This document shows positions 44,106 to 52,688 of a stretch of DNA of 64,000 bases, piece after piece. This stretch comes from Pseudoruegeria sp. SK021 (GTDB taxonomy: Bacteria > Pseudomonadota > Alphaproteobacteria > Rhodobacterales > Rhodobacteraceae). Positions within the stretch are counted from its first letter, which is position 1; every line of letters starts with the position of its first letter. Made by a program: the position numbers and the translations under genes. Where the stretch lies: assembly GCF_002119405.1 (NCBI RefSeq), contig NZ_MTBG01000015.1, forward strand, positions 1-64,000, given 5' to 3'. Under the pieces are notes generated by a model that saw nothing but the letters and a program-made list of their open reading frames with translations, did no database searches and was not told where the DNA came from.

Positions 44106-45146
44106 TTAGATGCGGCGGACAATCTGGTCCGAGACCAGTGCATCAAGGTCGGGAATGCCGCCAATCCGGTCATTGGCGACAAGGAATTCCGACTGTATGA
44201 GCAACGACTTGTTTAGCAGACCGCTGGAATAGACCTCTTTTATCTCGTCGGTGTCGAAGTAGAAATAGTTGTTCAGAAGCGGCTCGACATCCGCAGCTGT
44301 GACGCCTGCCCGTCCAATTTTGGACTGCCATGCCACCATGCGTTCGACAACGGCGGCGTTGTCGTTGCGCAGCATCGGCACGGCATCCCGGTGGAAGGCT
44401 GCGACCGCAAGGGTCAATGCCTCGGTCTTGGCGTCGATTGCGGGCTGGGTGCTCATCAGCACATCCATGATGCTGGGGCGGGTCCCAATGGGCAGGGTAG
44501 AGCCGTCAACGATCATGCTGGCGTTGGGCAGGGCCTCGAAGATCAGCTTGCGCGAAGTGGCCAGCGGCACATTGGCGTCGACGGCCCCGGCGACCAAGGC
44601 GGCCTGACCGTCGATCGGTTCCATGTTGATGCGTTGCAGCGGCATGTCGCCCAAGCCTTCGGCCTTCAAGACCGTGTCGAGGAAGAAGTCGAAGTTTGAC
44701 CCTGAGGTGACGGCGATCCGCTTGCCTTCAAGATCTGCAAGGGTGTTCAGCCCCTCACGGCCAACAATGGTGAACAGGCCGCTGGCATCGCCGCAGACCG
44801 AGATTTCGCGGAAATCTGCGACCTTGCGATACATCGCGGCAAGTGGCGGCACAGAGCCGACGGTGACGGCATCCACCGATCCGCCGATCATGGCTTCAAT
44901 TGCAGGCGGGCCAGACGGGAATACGCTGAATTCGATGTCGAGCCCCGGGGCAAACCCCTGATCCTGCACCAGCCAGTAAAGGCCAAAGGAATAGGCCGGA
45001 ATGATCCCGATCTTTAGGGTCTCGTTCGCGGCATGGGCCTTTCCAGCAAAAAAGGTCGGGGCAGCCAGCGTGGTTGCGGCCATGGTCGCCGCGCCTGCCC
45101 GCAGCAGGCTGCGGCGGCTGATATAGCTGTTTCTAGGGTTCGCCAT
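44106..45146 (-). CDS. ABC transporter substrate-binding protein (NitT/TauT family, Tat-exported)
   Basis: This 346-residue protein begins with a twin-arginine signal (SRRSLLRAGAATMAATTLA, Arg11-Arg12, cleavage after AHA near residue 39). The mature start ETLKIGIIPAYSFGLYWLVQ and FSVFPSGPPAIEAMIGGSVD are typical of NitT/TauT/SsuA-type binding proteins. It would capture the sulfated or sulfonated substrate in the periplasm. Its promoter region is shared with the divergent sulfatase gene. Confidence 0.9.
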   Translation of the reverse strand: MANPRNSYISRRSLLRAGAATMAATTLAAPTFFAGKAHAANETLKIGIIPAYSFGLYWLVQDQGFAPGLDIEFSVFPSGPPAIEAMIGGSVDAVTVGSVPPLAAMYRKVADFREISVCGDASGLFTIVGREGLNTLADLEGKRIAVTSGSNFDFFLDTVLKAEGLGDMPLQRINMEPIDGQAALVAGAVDANVPLATSRKLIFEALPNASMIVDGSTLPIGTRPSIMDVLMSTQPAIDAKTEALTLAVAAFHRDAVPMLRNDNAAVVERMVAWQSKIGRAGVTAADVEPLLNNYFYFDTDEIKEVYSSGLLNKSLLIQSEFLVANDRIGGIPDLDALVSDQIVRRI

Positions 45147-45203
45147 TTGGATTCTCCTCCCGTCATCCAGAGTGAGTCGGTGCGCTTCGTGCCCGATTCA
45201 CTA

Positions 45204-45221
45204 ATCTAGGTATAACTAGAT
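45204..45221. promoter_or_regulatory. Candidate GntR/UTRA operator palindrome
   Basis: ATCTAG-GTATAA-CTAGAT has perfect 6-bp arms and contains GGTATAAC, close to the GT-N(1)-TA-N(1)-AC type core bound by HutC-subfamily regulators. It lies in the divergent spacer between the binding-protein gene and the sulfatase. Confidence 0.5.
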
Positions 45222-45268
45222 CTTTGTCCTTTTCAAACGAAAAATTTCGCGCTAAACCGCATTATCGG

Positions 45269-45290
45269 CTTTCTGGTAATACTCAGAAAG
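45269..45290. promoter_or_regulatory. Second palindrome upstream of the sulfatase gene
   Basis: CTTTCTG (45269-45275) and CAGAAAG (45284-45290) form a perfect 7-bp dyad with an 8-base centre, 82 bases upstream of the sulfatase start. It may be another regulator site or part of the same control region. Confidence 0.35.
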
Positions 45291-45371
45291 AATCGCAAAT
45301 TTTTCGCCCCATTGCGTAACGCGCGTCCTGAATAGGCGTGGCTGGCGATGGGGCAGCCGGGGAGAGAGATC

Positions 45372-46937
45372 ATGAACATCATCCTGATTCTAGTCGACAG
45401 CCTGAACAAAGAGGCATTGAGCTGCTATAACCCCGACACGCGGTGCCGGACGCCAAATATTGATGCGCTGGCCGAACGCGCCTGTGTGTTCGACAACCAC
45501 TATATTGGCAGCTTGCCCTGTATGCCGGCCCGGCGCGAGATTTTTACCGGACGCAAGGAATTCATGTGGCGCCCGTGGGGGCCGCTAGAAGTCTTCGATC
45601 CGCGTTTGCCGCGCGAAGTGCAGGCCCAAGGCTACAACACCGGGATGGTGACCGACCACTACCACTACTGGGAGGAGACGGCGAACGGCTATGTCCAGGG
45701 CTTCCAGTCGCTCGAGATGATCCGCGGGCATGAAACCGACTTCTACCGCCTGCCCGATACCAAGGGCGAGGTGCCGAAATGGGTCGAGAAAATGAGCGAA
45801 TATCGCTCGCCCTATCACATGCGGCAGTATTACGAGAACGTGAAGGAATTCGGCGGCGAGGAAGACTTCTTCCCGGCCAAGACCTTCACGGCGGCGGCGG
45901 ACTGGTTGGATCGGTATGCAGATCGCGGCCCGTTCTTCCTTCAGGTTGAAACCTTTGATGTGCACGAGCCCTTCCATGTGCCCGAACCCTATGCCTCAAT
46001 GTACACGGACGGGATCGAAGGCACCGCGGACGATCACAATATCTGGCCACCCTATCAGGTCTATGACGATCTGGATGCGTTCATGGAGCAGGCAGGCCCG
46101 GAAGAGTTGGCGCACCTGAAATCCCAATATTACGGCAAGACCTCCATGGTCGATAAATGGCTTGGGGTGTTTTTGGATAAGCTCGGTGAAAAGGGTCTCT
46201 GGGAAGATACGCTTGTCATCTTCACCACGGATCACGGTCATGATCTGGGCGAGCGCGGGCATTTCGGCAAGCAGTACCCGCATTACGACAGCCACGCCAA
46301 CATTCCGATGATCGTCTGGCACCCGGCCGCAGAAAATGGGGGGAGGCGCATCAGTGAACTGACCCAGACGGTCGATATTTTCTCGACCATCATTGAAGCA
46401 TCGGGCGGCACCCCCCCTGACAGCACCCGCCATTCGCGCAGTTTCCTGCCCTTGCTGGAAGATGGCAAAGGGCAGCGCGAACAGGCGATTTATGGCACGT
46501 ACGGGCAGGGGGCCTGCATCTCGGACGGGACGTGGACCCTGTTTAAGTCGCCGGAAAAGGGCAAGCCCCTCTACACCTATTCCACCATGATCACGCGGCC
46601 CCTTTTGGTGGACAACCCGGTTGACGGACGGGTCGGCGCGATGCCGCCCGAGCCGATCGCGACCGGAAAATTTGATCCGACGGTTCCGTTCCCGATGTGG
46701 AAAACGCCGATCACCATCGATCCGCGCACCTATGAGAACTTCCTTTTCAACCGTGAGACCGACCCGGGCCAAGAGGTCAATTTGTGGGAAGCCGAGCCCG
46801 AACAGCGGGCGCGGATGTTGGCCCTCTTGCGGCTGCGACTGGACGAGGAAGGCTATCCTGCCGAACAGATGGATCGTCTTGGCTTGTCTGATGTCACCCC
46901 CGCGATGGTCCAGCCGGTTGCCGTTCCGGCTGGGTAG
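45372..46937 (+). CDS. Sulfatase with CxPxR formylglycine motif
   Basis: This 521-residue alkaline-phosphatase-superfamily sulfatase starts MNIILILVDSLN, with a metal-site Asp in LVDSL. The modification site is Cys50 in LPCMPARREIFTGR (C-M-P-A-R), and the later metal-binding motif FTTDHGHDLGERG plus DSHANIPMIVWHP are standard. It hydrolyses sulfate esters after conversion of Cys50 to formylglycine by the FGE at 40379. No signal peptide is seen, so the ester is probably imported by the divergent transporter and cleaved in the cytoplasm. The substrate is unknown; choline sulfate, sugar sulfate or alkyl sulfate are possible. GGGGAGAGATC precedes the ATG. Confidence 0.92.
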   Translation: MNIILILVDSLNKEALSCYNPDTRCRTPNIDALAERACVFDNHYIGSLPCMPARREIFTGRKEFMWRPWGPLEVFDPRLPREVQAQGYNTGMVTDHYHYWEETANGYVQGFQSLEMIRGHETDFYRLPDTKGEVPKWVEKMSEYRSPYHMRQYYENVKEFGGEEDFFPAKTFTAAADWLDRYADRGPFFLQVETFDVHEPFHVPEPYASMYTDGIEGTADDHNIWPPYQVYDDLDAFMEQAGPEELAHLKSQYYGKTSMVDKWLGVFLDKLGEKGLWEDTLVIFTTDHGHDLGERGHFGKQYPHYDSHANIPMIVWHPAAENGGRRISELTQTVDIFSTIIEASGGTPPDSTRHSRSFLPLLEDGKGQREQAIYGTYGQGACISDGTWTLFKSPEKGKPLYTYSTMITRPLLVDNPVDGRVGAMPPEPIATGKFDPTVPFPMWKTPITIDPRTYENFLFNRETDPGQEVNLWEAEPEQRARMLALLRLRLDEEGYPAEQMDRLGLSDVTPAMVQPVAVPAG

Positions 46938-47056
46938 GCTTGATGGCGCGCCGTGACGGCTTGGCGGGAGTGACCCCGCCGATCGCGGATCGCGTCGTCG
47001 CTGGTGGTTGCTGGCCCTGCTGATGGCGCTGCCGCCTACCGATGTGCTGCCCCCGA

Positions 47057-47097
47057 CCCGGATGCCGGGGCCGGGGGGCACGGACCCGGCATCCGGG
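47057..47097 (+). terminator. 13-bp perfect stem-loop after the sulfatase gene
   Basis: CCCGGATGCCGGG (47057-47069) and CCCGGCATCCGGG (47085-47097) are exact complements with a 15-base loop, followed by CATTTTC, a weak T-stretch. The stem lies in the 239-base gap between sulfatase and aldolase genes, so it probably ends or attenuates the sulfatase transcript. Confidence 0.6.
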
Positions 47098-47176
47098 CAT
47101 TTTCAGAATTTCGTTTCCGCAATCGGCCCGAGGCGGCGCGAATGGCGGACGGCAAACACGCACGGGAGGGACCTCA

Positions 47177-47830
47177 ATGCTGGACAACCGAACCGAAACC
47201 GACAAGCGACAAGCAATCATCGATTGTTGTCTGAAGATGAATGCCTCGGGGCTGAATCAGGGCACGTCGGGCAATATCAGTTTGCGCCATGGTGACGGCC
47301 TGCTGATCACCCCGACAAGCCGCCCCTATGACAGCCTGACGCCTGAGGACATCGTCTTTCTTGACATGGACGGCACCGCCCATGGCCGCTGGAACCCGTC
47401 CAGCGAGTGGCGCTTTCACCGTGATATTCTGCAGGCGCGGCCGGATGAGAACGCGGTGTTGCATGCCCATCCGACGTTCTGCACGACGCTGTCGATCATG
47501 GGCAAACCGATCCCGCCGCTGCACTACATGGTCGCGGTCTTTGGCGGGCCAGACATTCGCTGCGCCCCCTATGCGATCTACGGATCGGCGGCTCTGTCGC
47601 GCTTGGCCTTAGAGGCCTTGGAGGGCCGCAAAGCCTGCCTTTTGGCCCATCACGGCATGATCGCCGTTGGCCGCGATCTGGATCAGGCCTTCTGGCTGGC
47701 CGACGAGTTGGAAACGCTGGCCCGACAATACCACGGCTGCCTGCAGCTTGGCGCGCCGCCACTGCTGAGCGCGCAACAGATCCAAGACGTCATCGACAAA
47801 ATCGCCGGCTACGGCCTGAGCGACGATTAG
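47177..47830 (+). CDS. Class II aldolase/adducin-family protein (fuculose-phosphate aldolase-like)
   Basis: The protein has 217 residues. The zinc ligands are His96 and His98 (LHAHPTF) and a later His in LLAHHGMIAVG; Glu77 in SSEWRFH is the likely catalytic acid, and TSGNIS and TPTSRPYDSL form the phosphate-binding loops. Family members cleave sugar phosphates to dihydroxyacetone phosphate or act as decarboxylases/epimerases. With a PfkB kinase following, a kinase-aldolase pair acting on a sugar released by the sulfatase is plausible. GGGAGG precedes the ATG at 47177. Confidence 0.85.
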   Translation: MLDNRTETDKRQAIIDCCLKMNASGLNQGTSGNISLRHGDGLLITPTSRPYDSLTPEDIVFLDMDGTAHGRWNPSSEWRFHRDILQARPDENAVLHAHPTFCTTLSIMGKPIPPLHYMVAVFGGPDIRCAPYAIYGSAALSRLALEALEGRKACLLAHHGMIAVGRDLDQAFWLADELETLARQYHGCLQLGAPPLLSAQQIQDVIDKIAGYGLSDD

Positions 47831-47843
47831 AGGAGGATACGCT

Positions 47844-48809
47844 TTGCCAACTTATGATTTCAGCGCCGTCGGCTTTTTGGTGCTTGATGTGCTCGGCCGT
47901 TATGCCGAAGACCTGCCGCCCCCGGGTGGGGCGACCTTTATCGACGAGATCACCATGACGGTCGCCGGAACTGCGGGGGCGACGGCGATGGATTGCGCGA
48001 TCCTTGGGCTGAACGGCCAGATCGCGGCCCGGATCGGGCGCGACGCCATGGGCGATTTCTTGGCGGCAGACATGGCGAGGGTCGGTCTGAACCTTGATCT
48101 TCTCCAGCGTGACGCCACCGTCCAGACCTCGTGCAGCATGTTGCCGATCCGTCCGAACGGGGTGCGTTCGGCCTTTTTCGTGCCGGGCACCAGCGCGACC
48201 TTCCTGCCAACCGCAGCCGAGGTTGATCAGATCTTGGATGCCCGCATCATCCATCTTGGCGGAACCGGTTTTCTGGATGCCTTTGACGGGGCCCCCTCGG
48301 TGGAGTTGCTGAAACGCGCTAAGGCACTGGGGCGCAACACGGTTTTCGATTTGATCCAAGCCAATGCCGAGACGGTGGCCAAGGTGCTGCCGCTCTTGCC
48401 CCATATCGATTATTTCATCCCCTCGATCCACGAGGCGGCGGCAATGGCGGGCGACACCGACCCGGCCGCCGTGGCGCGTTGGTTCAAGGCCCGCGGCGTC
48501 AAGAACGCGATCCTGACGCTGGAGGGCGACGGGGTCTATGTCGATCCTGCCGACGGTGCGCCGTTCCATCTGCCGTCGCATCAAATCGACGTGGTCGACA
48601 CCACCGGTTGCGGTGACAGCTTTACGGCTGGGATCATTGTCGGCTTGGCCAAGGGCTGGCCCCTGCGGGACTGTGCCCGGTTCGCCAATACCGTGGCCGC
48701 CCATGTGGCGCTTGGCCTTGGCTCGCAAGGGCGGCTGACCGCATTCGACGACACACGCGCCGCCATGGACAGCTGGCCGCTGCGCGAACTTCAGGGAGAA
48801 TTGGTATGA
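47844..48809 (+). CDS. PfkB-family sugar kinase
   Basis: This 321-residue ribokinase-type kinase has the N-terminal substrate motif GTAGATAMDCAILGLNGQIAARIG and the C-terminal ATP/catalytic motif DTTGCGDSFTAGIIVGLA with the catalytic base Asp258. The start is TTG at 47844, supported by a strong AGGAGG at 47831-47836; no ATG lies at a suitable distance. The stop overlaps the next gene's start by four bases. It presumably phosphorylates the sugar before cleavage by the aldolase upstream. Confidence 0.88.
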   Translation: MPTYDFSAVGFLVLDVLGRYAEDLPPPGGATFIDEITMTVAGTAGATAMDCAILGLNGQIAARIGRDAMGDFLAADMARVGLNLDLLQRDATVQTSCSMLPIRPNGVRSAFFVPGTSATFLPTAAEVDQILDARIIHLGGTGFLDAFDGAPSVELLKRAKALGRNTVFDLIQANAETVAKVLPLLPHIDYFIPSIHEAAAMAGDTDPAAVARWFKARGVKNAILTLEGDGVYVDPADGAPFHLPSHQIDVVDTTGCGDSFTAGIIVGLAKGWPLRDCARFANTVAAHVALGLGSQGRLTAFDDTRAAMDSWPLRELQGELV

Positions 48810-49549
48810 TACTTGCAGGTAAAACCGCGTTCGTGACGGGCGCATCGCGTGGGATCGGGGCGGCTATCGCTGTCGGTTTGGCGGAAAACGGCGCCGATTT
48901 GGTGATCAGCGACCTGCCCCAGCAAGCCGCCGATTTGGACAAGGTGCTGGGCCGCATTACCGCGACTGGGCGCACGGGCCGCATTCTGCATCTCGACGTA
49001 ACGGACAAGGCGGCGATTGAGGCGGCGGTGGCCGAGGTCGGCCAGATCGACATCTTGGTGAACAACGCCGGGATTCTGATCCCGAAGCGGCTGGAAGATC
49101 TGGATGAAAAAACCTGGGATGCGCATTTCAATGTGAATGCCAAAGGGGTGCTTCTGGTCAGCAACGCGGTTCTGCCGCAAATGCGGGCGCGCAAGGCCGG
49201 ACGCATCATCAACATCGCCTCGATTGCGGCCCGGCAAGGGGTTCCGACACAGGGCCATTACGCGGCGACCAAGGCTGTCGATCTGACCCTGACCCGGGTG
49301 TATGCGCAAGAGACCGGCATGGATGGCATCACGGTCAACGCGATCTGTCCGGGCATCATTCTGACCGAGATGGGCAAAGAGAACCTTGGCAGTCAAGCGG
49401 CGATGGATCACTGGTCAAACGTTGCGGCCTTGAAGCGGCTGGGCGATCCTGATGACATCGTCGGACCGGCGGTTTTCTTTGCGTCTGACATGTCCCGTTT
49501 TGTCACCGGTCAGGCGTTGAACGTCTGCGGCGGCATCTATTTCCACTGA
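48806..49549 (+). CDS. Short-chain dehydrogenase/reductase
   Basis: The protein has 247 residues. The cofactor motif TGASRGIG is at residues 11-18, NNAG at 87-90, and the catalytic residues are Ser139, Tyr152 and Lys156 (YAATK). Asp36 after the second strand suggests NAD preference. It overlaps the kinase gene and is followed after seven bases by the flavin monooxygenase gene. Its likely role is oxidation of a hydroxyl group of the sugar or alcohol made by the sulfatase pathway; the substrate is not predictable. Confidence 0.88.
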   Translation: MILAGKTAFVTGASRGIGAAIAVGLAENGADLVISDLPQQAADLDKVLGRITATGRTGRILHLDVTDKAAIEAAVAEVGQIDILVNNAGILIPKRLEDLDEKTWDAHFNVNAKGVLLVSNAVLPQMRARKAGRIINIASIAARQGVPTQGHYAATKAVDLTLTRVYAQETGMDGITVNAICPGIILTEMGKENLGSQAAMDHWSNVAALKRLGDPDDIVGPAVFFASDMSRFVTGQALNVCGGIYFH

Positions 49550-49556
49550 GGTCGCG

Positions 49557-50993
49557 ATGCAACAGGTCGCAATCATCGGCGCGGGTCCGGGCGGCATTGC
49601 TGCCGCCCGCTGGCTCAAGGCGCAAGGCTTCGCCCCGCGTATGTTCGAGGCACATACGGCCCCCGGAGGGCAATGGGCCCCGGACAATCCCAATAGCGGC
49701 ATCTGGCCGGGCATGGTGACCAACACGTTCAGCGAAGCCACGCGCTTTTCCGACCAGCCTTGGCCCGAGGGCACGCCGCTATTTCCCCATAACGCCCAAG
49801 TGCTGGCCTATATGCGGCGCTATGCCGAGGCGCATGGCTTGCTGGCCGATGCCACATTCGGCTGCCGACTGACCGGGATCGCACAAGAGGACGGCGGCTA
49901 TGCCCTGACCTTCACACAGGATGGCGCGACACGGACCGAGTATTTTCCGCGTGTCGTCATCGCCTGCGGCCGGTTCAACACCCCGGTTCTGCCGCCGATC
50001 CCCGGTGCGGATCGCTTTACAGGCGCGTGCGGGATCGTTCACAGTTTCGATTACAAGGACCCGGACCTTTACCGGGGGCGGCATGTGATCGTAGCTGGGG
50101 GCTCAATCTCCGCGCTAGAGATCGCCTCAGATCTGGCGATGCTCGGCGCCGCGTCGGTCCATCTGACCCAGCGGCGGCAACGCTACGTCAATCCGAAGAT
50201 GATCACGGGCGTGCCACTGGAATACTATGCCTTCACCTATGACCGGGCTGTGTTGTGCCTCGGCGATGACAAGCAAGCGCTGGCCGCAAATGACGAAGCG
50301 TTGGTGCATCAGTATGCCGGTGATCCCAGCCGCTATGGTGCGCCGAATCCGCATCCCGAGTTTCGCCGCGCCGGTGTCACCGGCTCGCAGCATTACCTGA
50401 ACCTCGTGGCCGAGGGCCGGGTCATCCCAGCGCCATGGATCACCGCGATTGACGGTCGCCGGGTGACCTTTGAGGATGGGCATACCATTGAGGCCGATGG
50501 CATCGTGGCGGGCACCGGATTTGCGTTGAACCTGCCGTTCCTGTCTGAGCCGATGCGCCAGACTTTGGCGGTAACCGACAGCGCCATGATGCTAGACGAG
50601 TTCACGTTTCATCCGGATCTTCCCGGGTTGGCCTTCATGGGGATGTGGTCTCAGATGGGGTCGTATCCCGTTCCGCTGGAACAGCAGGCCCGGTTTCTGG
50701 CCTATACATGGGGCGGTGTCATCCCGCGCGATGCGGCTCAAATGCGCGCCGGTGTGGCCGCCTGTGCCACCGAGGGGCATCATCTAGGCTATCGGCGGCA
50801 AAATGAGATGGCCCTTCGCTTTGCGCGTCTGTGCGGCACGGACCCTGCCGGTCAGGTGGACCCAGATCTGATGCGCCGCTTGCGCCAAAGCGCCACCACC
50901 GGGGTGATGTACCGACTGGCGGGGCCAGACGCGTTGCCGGATGGGCCTGACGCTTTCACCGCGCAATTTGACCGATACGGACCTGCGGCCTGA
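49557..50993 (+). CDS. Flavin-containing monooxygenase-like protein
   Basis: This 478-residue two-dinucleotide-domain flavoprotein has the FAD motif GAGPGGIAAARWL at residues 8-20 and the NADPH motif GGSISALEIASDLA at about residues 181-194. Overall layout matches class B monooxygenases (FMO, Baeyer-Villiger, N-hydroxylating). The segment GIVHSFDYKDPDLYRGRHVI lies where the FMO 'FxGxxxHxxxY' motif occurs, with FDY instead of the usual spacing, so the reaction type is uncertain. It sits between an SDR and an aldehyde dehydrogenase, consistent with stepwise oxidation of a small substrate. Confidence 0.82.
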   Translation: MQQVAIIGAGPGGIAAARWLKAQGFAPRMFEAHTAPGGQWAPDNPNSGIWPGMVTNTFSEATRFSDQPWPEGTPLFPHNAQVLAYMRRYAEAHGLLADATFGCRLTGIAQEDGGYALTFTQDGATRTEYFPRVVIACGRFNTPVLPPIPGADRFTGACGIVHSFDYKDPDLYRGRHVIVAGGSISALEIASDLAMLGAASVHLTQRRQRYVNPKMITGVPLEYYAFTYDRAVLCLGDDKQALAANDEALVHQYAGDPSRYGAPNPHPEFRRAGVTGSQHYLNLVAEGRVIPAPWITAIDGRRVTFEDGHTIEADGIVAGTGFALNLPFLSEPMRQTLAVTDSAMMLDEFTFHPDLPGLAFMGMWSQMGSYPVPLEQQARFLAYTWGGVIPRDAAQMRAGVAACATEGHHLGYRRQNEMALRFARLCGTDPAGQVDPDLMRRLRQSATTGVMYRLAGPDALPDGPDAFTAQFDRYGPAA

Positions 50994-51018
50994 TCCGCGG
51001 TTAGAGGAGAACAAAGCA

Positions 51019-52437
51019 ATGCAATTGGACAAGTTTTATATTGGCGGCACATGGGTTGCGCCCCAGACCACCGACACCCACGCGCTGATCAATCCCGCCA
51101 CCGAAGAGCAGATTGCAGCGATCCCTATGGGCGGAACTGCCGATGTAGATGCTGCGGTCGCCGCCGCCCGGGCGGCGTTCGGCACATGGTCGCGCACAAC
51201 GCCGGCAGAACGGTTGCAGCTGCTGCGCCGCCTGCTGGAGCTGTATAACGGCGCTTATGACGAGATCGCGGATCTGATGGTGACTGAGATGGGCACCACC
51301 CGGGCGTTTTCACGGGACGCGCAAGCCGCTGTGGGCCGAATGCATTTGGAAGCCGCGATCGACGCCCTGCAGGGCACGCAATTCGAAGAAATGCGCGGGT
51401 CCACCCTGATCTCGAAAGAACCGGTGGGCGTGTGCGCGTTGATCACGCCCTGGAACTGGCCGATGAACCAACTGGTGGTCAAGGTGGCTCCGGCGCTTGC
51501 GGCGGGCTGCACCATGATCGCAAAGCCGTCGGAATTCTCGCCGCTGTCGTCATTGCGCTTTGCCGAACTGGTGCATGAGGCGGGCATCCCTGCCGGGGTT
51601 TACAACCATCTGACAGGGCACGGCCATATTGCCGGCGACGCGCTGGCGCGTCATCCGGACGTTGATATGGTGTCGATCACCGGCTCGACCCGCGCAGGCG
51701 TGGCTGTGGCGAAATCGGCGGCCGACACGGTCAAGCGGGTGGCGCAGGAACTGGGCGGAAAGTCGGCCAATTTGATCTTGCCGGATGCCGATTTGGCCCG
51801 TGCGGTCCATGACGGCGTCAATGCTTGTTTCGTCAATTGCGGTCAGGCTTGCCGCGCCCCAGCCCGCATGTTGGTGCCTGCCGCGCGCATGGACGAGGTC
51901 AAAGCCATTGCCAAGGCCGCCGCCGAGGCGCATCGCGTTGGTGACCCCTGCAGCGATGTGGCGCTTGGCCCCGTGGTCAATGCCGCACAGTTCGACCGGA
52001 TTCAAAGCCTGATCGCAGCCGGGATCGCGGAAGGAGCAACCCTGGTTGCCGGCGGGCCGGGCCGTCCAGAGGGATTGAGCCGGGGCTATTATGTCCGCCC
52101 AACCGTCTTTGCTGACGTCACCAATGACATGACCATTGCGCGGGAAGAGATTTTTGGCCCGGTCCTGACGATCATTGGCTATGACACCGAGGATGACGCG
52201 ATCCGGATCGCCAATGACACCGTTTACGGGCTGGCGGGCTATATCCAGACCCCGGATCTGGACAAGGCGCGGCGCATCGCCCGGCAGTTGCGGGTCGGGG
52301 CCATCTGGATCAACGGCGCGGATTGGGACGCGCAGGCCCCCTTTGGCGGTTACAAACAGTCAGGCAACGGCCGTGAACATGGCGCATGGGGATTGCATGA
52401 CTATCTGGAGGTCAAATCCACCGCCGGCTGGGCGTGA
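51019..52437 (+). CDS. Aldehyde dehydrogenase (NAD(P)-dependent)
   Basis: The protein has 472 residues with Asn146 (TPWNWPMN), general base Glu244 (QELGGKSAN) and nucleophile Cys278 (FVNCGQACRAPARM). An earlier in-frame Met (50941) lies within the monooxygenase gene; MQLDKFYIGG at 51019, after GAGGAG, is the normal start. It is the last gene of the aldolase-kinase-SDR-FMO set and would convert the aldehyde made upstream to an acid. The substrate is not identified. Confidence 0.9.
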   Translation: MQLDKFYIGGTWVAPQTTDTHALINPATEEQIAAIPMGGTADVDAAVAAARAAFGTWSRTTPAERLQLLRRLLELYNGAYDEIADLMVTEMGTTRAFSRDAQAAVGRMHLEAAIDALQGTQFEEMRGSTLISKEPVGVCALITPWNWPMNQLVVKVAPALAAGCTMIAKPSEFSPLSSLRFAELVHEAGIPAGVYNHLTGHGHIAGDALARHPDVDMVSITGSTRAGVAVAKSAADTVKRVAQELGGKSANLILPDADLARAVHDGVNACFVNCGQACRAPARMLVPAARMDEVKAIAKAAAEAHRVGDPCSDVALGPVVNAAQFDRIQSLIAAGIAEGATLVAGGPGRPEGLSRGYYVRPTVFADVTNDMTIAREEIFGPVLTIIGYDTEDDAIRIANDTVYGLAGYIQTPDLDKARRIARQLRVGAIWINGADWDAQAPFGGYKQSGNGREHGAWGLHDYLEVKSTAGWA

Positions 52438-52688
52438 TCGCTGGCCGAGGTCGCCGCTGCCGTCTTGTTGAACGGCGCGGTGCCGGCCTTAATCAGGACT
52501 GTTGCGTGCGTGTCGGCGTTTTGAAGCGCCAAGTGTGGTCATTTCGGTAAGCCCACAAGCGGCGTGCCACCCTCCCGAGACGTGTTCTGCTTCTGGACAA
52601 AACGGCGGCGCGATGGCGGGCCATTCCGGGGTTGCAGCGGCGCGGTCCGGCAAGGCATGGTCAGGGATATTTCAACCGGAGGCCCGCG

